Part shown: positions 63,991 to 64,000 of the stretch, piece by piece | Numbering within the stretch: the stretch's first letter is position 1 | How the letters are laid out: every line of letters begins with the position of its first letter | DNA from: Escarpia spicata | Lineage: Eukaryota > Annelida > Polychaeta > Sabellida > Siboglinidae | Reading direction: 5' to 3' | Length of the DNA: 64,000 nucleotides | NCBI GenBank assembly: GCA_963995525.1 | Contig: OZ023209.1 | Location: 33,352,199-33,416,198, forward strand | Notes under the pieces: generated by a model | What the model was told of the DNA's origin: nothing | The model's database searches: none | Seen by the model: only the letters and a program-made list of their open reading frames with translations | Translations under genes and position numbers: made by a program

Positions 63991-64000
63991 ATTCACGCTA

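Overview
The window reads as nuclear DNA of a metazoan, most likely a marine invertebrate (deuterostome or lophotrochozoan; I cannot resolve this). The evidence is a gene split into short phase-matched exons by very long introns, many decayed CR1/L2-like and RTE-like LINEs, tRNA-derived SINEs, two Polinton (Maverick) elements, and abundant micro- and minisatellites. There is no bacterial operon structure, no rRNA and no intact tRNA gene.

Host gene. The main host feature is the 3' half of a plus-strand gene that I read as a CACHD1-like (VWA and cache domain, alpha2delta-related) membrane protein. Eleven exons lie at 6063-6176, 7506-7613, 8031-8142, 14177-14272, 14517-14654, 16414-16511, 16776-16907, 17633-17781, 40462-40852, 56870-57079 and 59983-60079. 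Together they give one uninterrupted frame of about 547 codons that ends in a stop followed by a polyadenylation signal. They encode the end of a first cache-like domain, a second cache module, a Cys-rich extracellular stalk, one membrane span and a Ser/Arg-rich cytoplasmic tail. The 5' half (VWA domain) is not visible. All junctions are GT-AG and phase-matched except the donor at 8142. A separate small acidic protein may be encoded by three exons at 4488-5572.

Layout. 1-595: LINE 3' end. 596-3840: degraded Polinton A on the minus strand, split by a SINE. 4.2-5.6 kb: possible small gene. 6.4-7.3 kb: long-hairpin MITE in an intron. 8.8-13.6 kb: decayed Cys-rich multicopy gene and a nearly full-length CR1/L2-like LINE. 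14-18 kb: host exons. 18-19.3 kb: LINE. 20.2-21.5 kb: 50-bp satellite and a GTA/GTC microsatellite. 23.45-33.65 kb: a LINE whose 3' UTR was split by Polinton B (23640-32849), which has about 400-bp terminal inverted repeats, AG...CT ends and a 6-bp target duplication. 33.7-38.8 kb: a tangle of inverted, internally deleted LINE copies. 40.46 kb: transmembrane exon. 41.0-50.0 kb: an imperfect palindrome of about 9 kb lying wholly in the next intron. 50-55 kb: RTE-like and CR1/L2-like LINE pieces. 56.9 and 60.0 kb: the last two host exons. 60.5-64 kb: dispersed repeats and a reverse transcriptase fragment.

The two most unusual objects are Polinton B and the palindrome. Polinton B is GC-rich and carries a NADAR/YbiA-like gene, a packaging-type ATPase, an integrase and a protein-primed-type DNA polymerase B, all broken. 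The palindrome's arms each keep a TATA box, a short inward reading frame and a longer outward reading frame with a polyadenylation signal, while the interior is filled with matching minisatellites. Both sit inside introns of the CACHD1-like gene.
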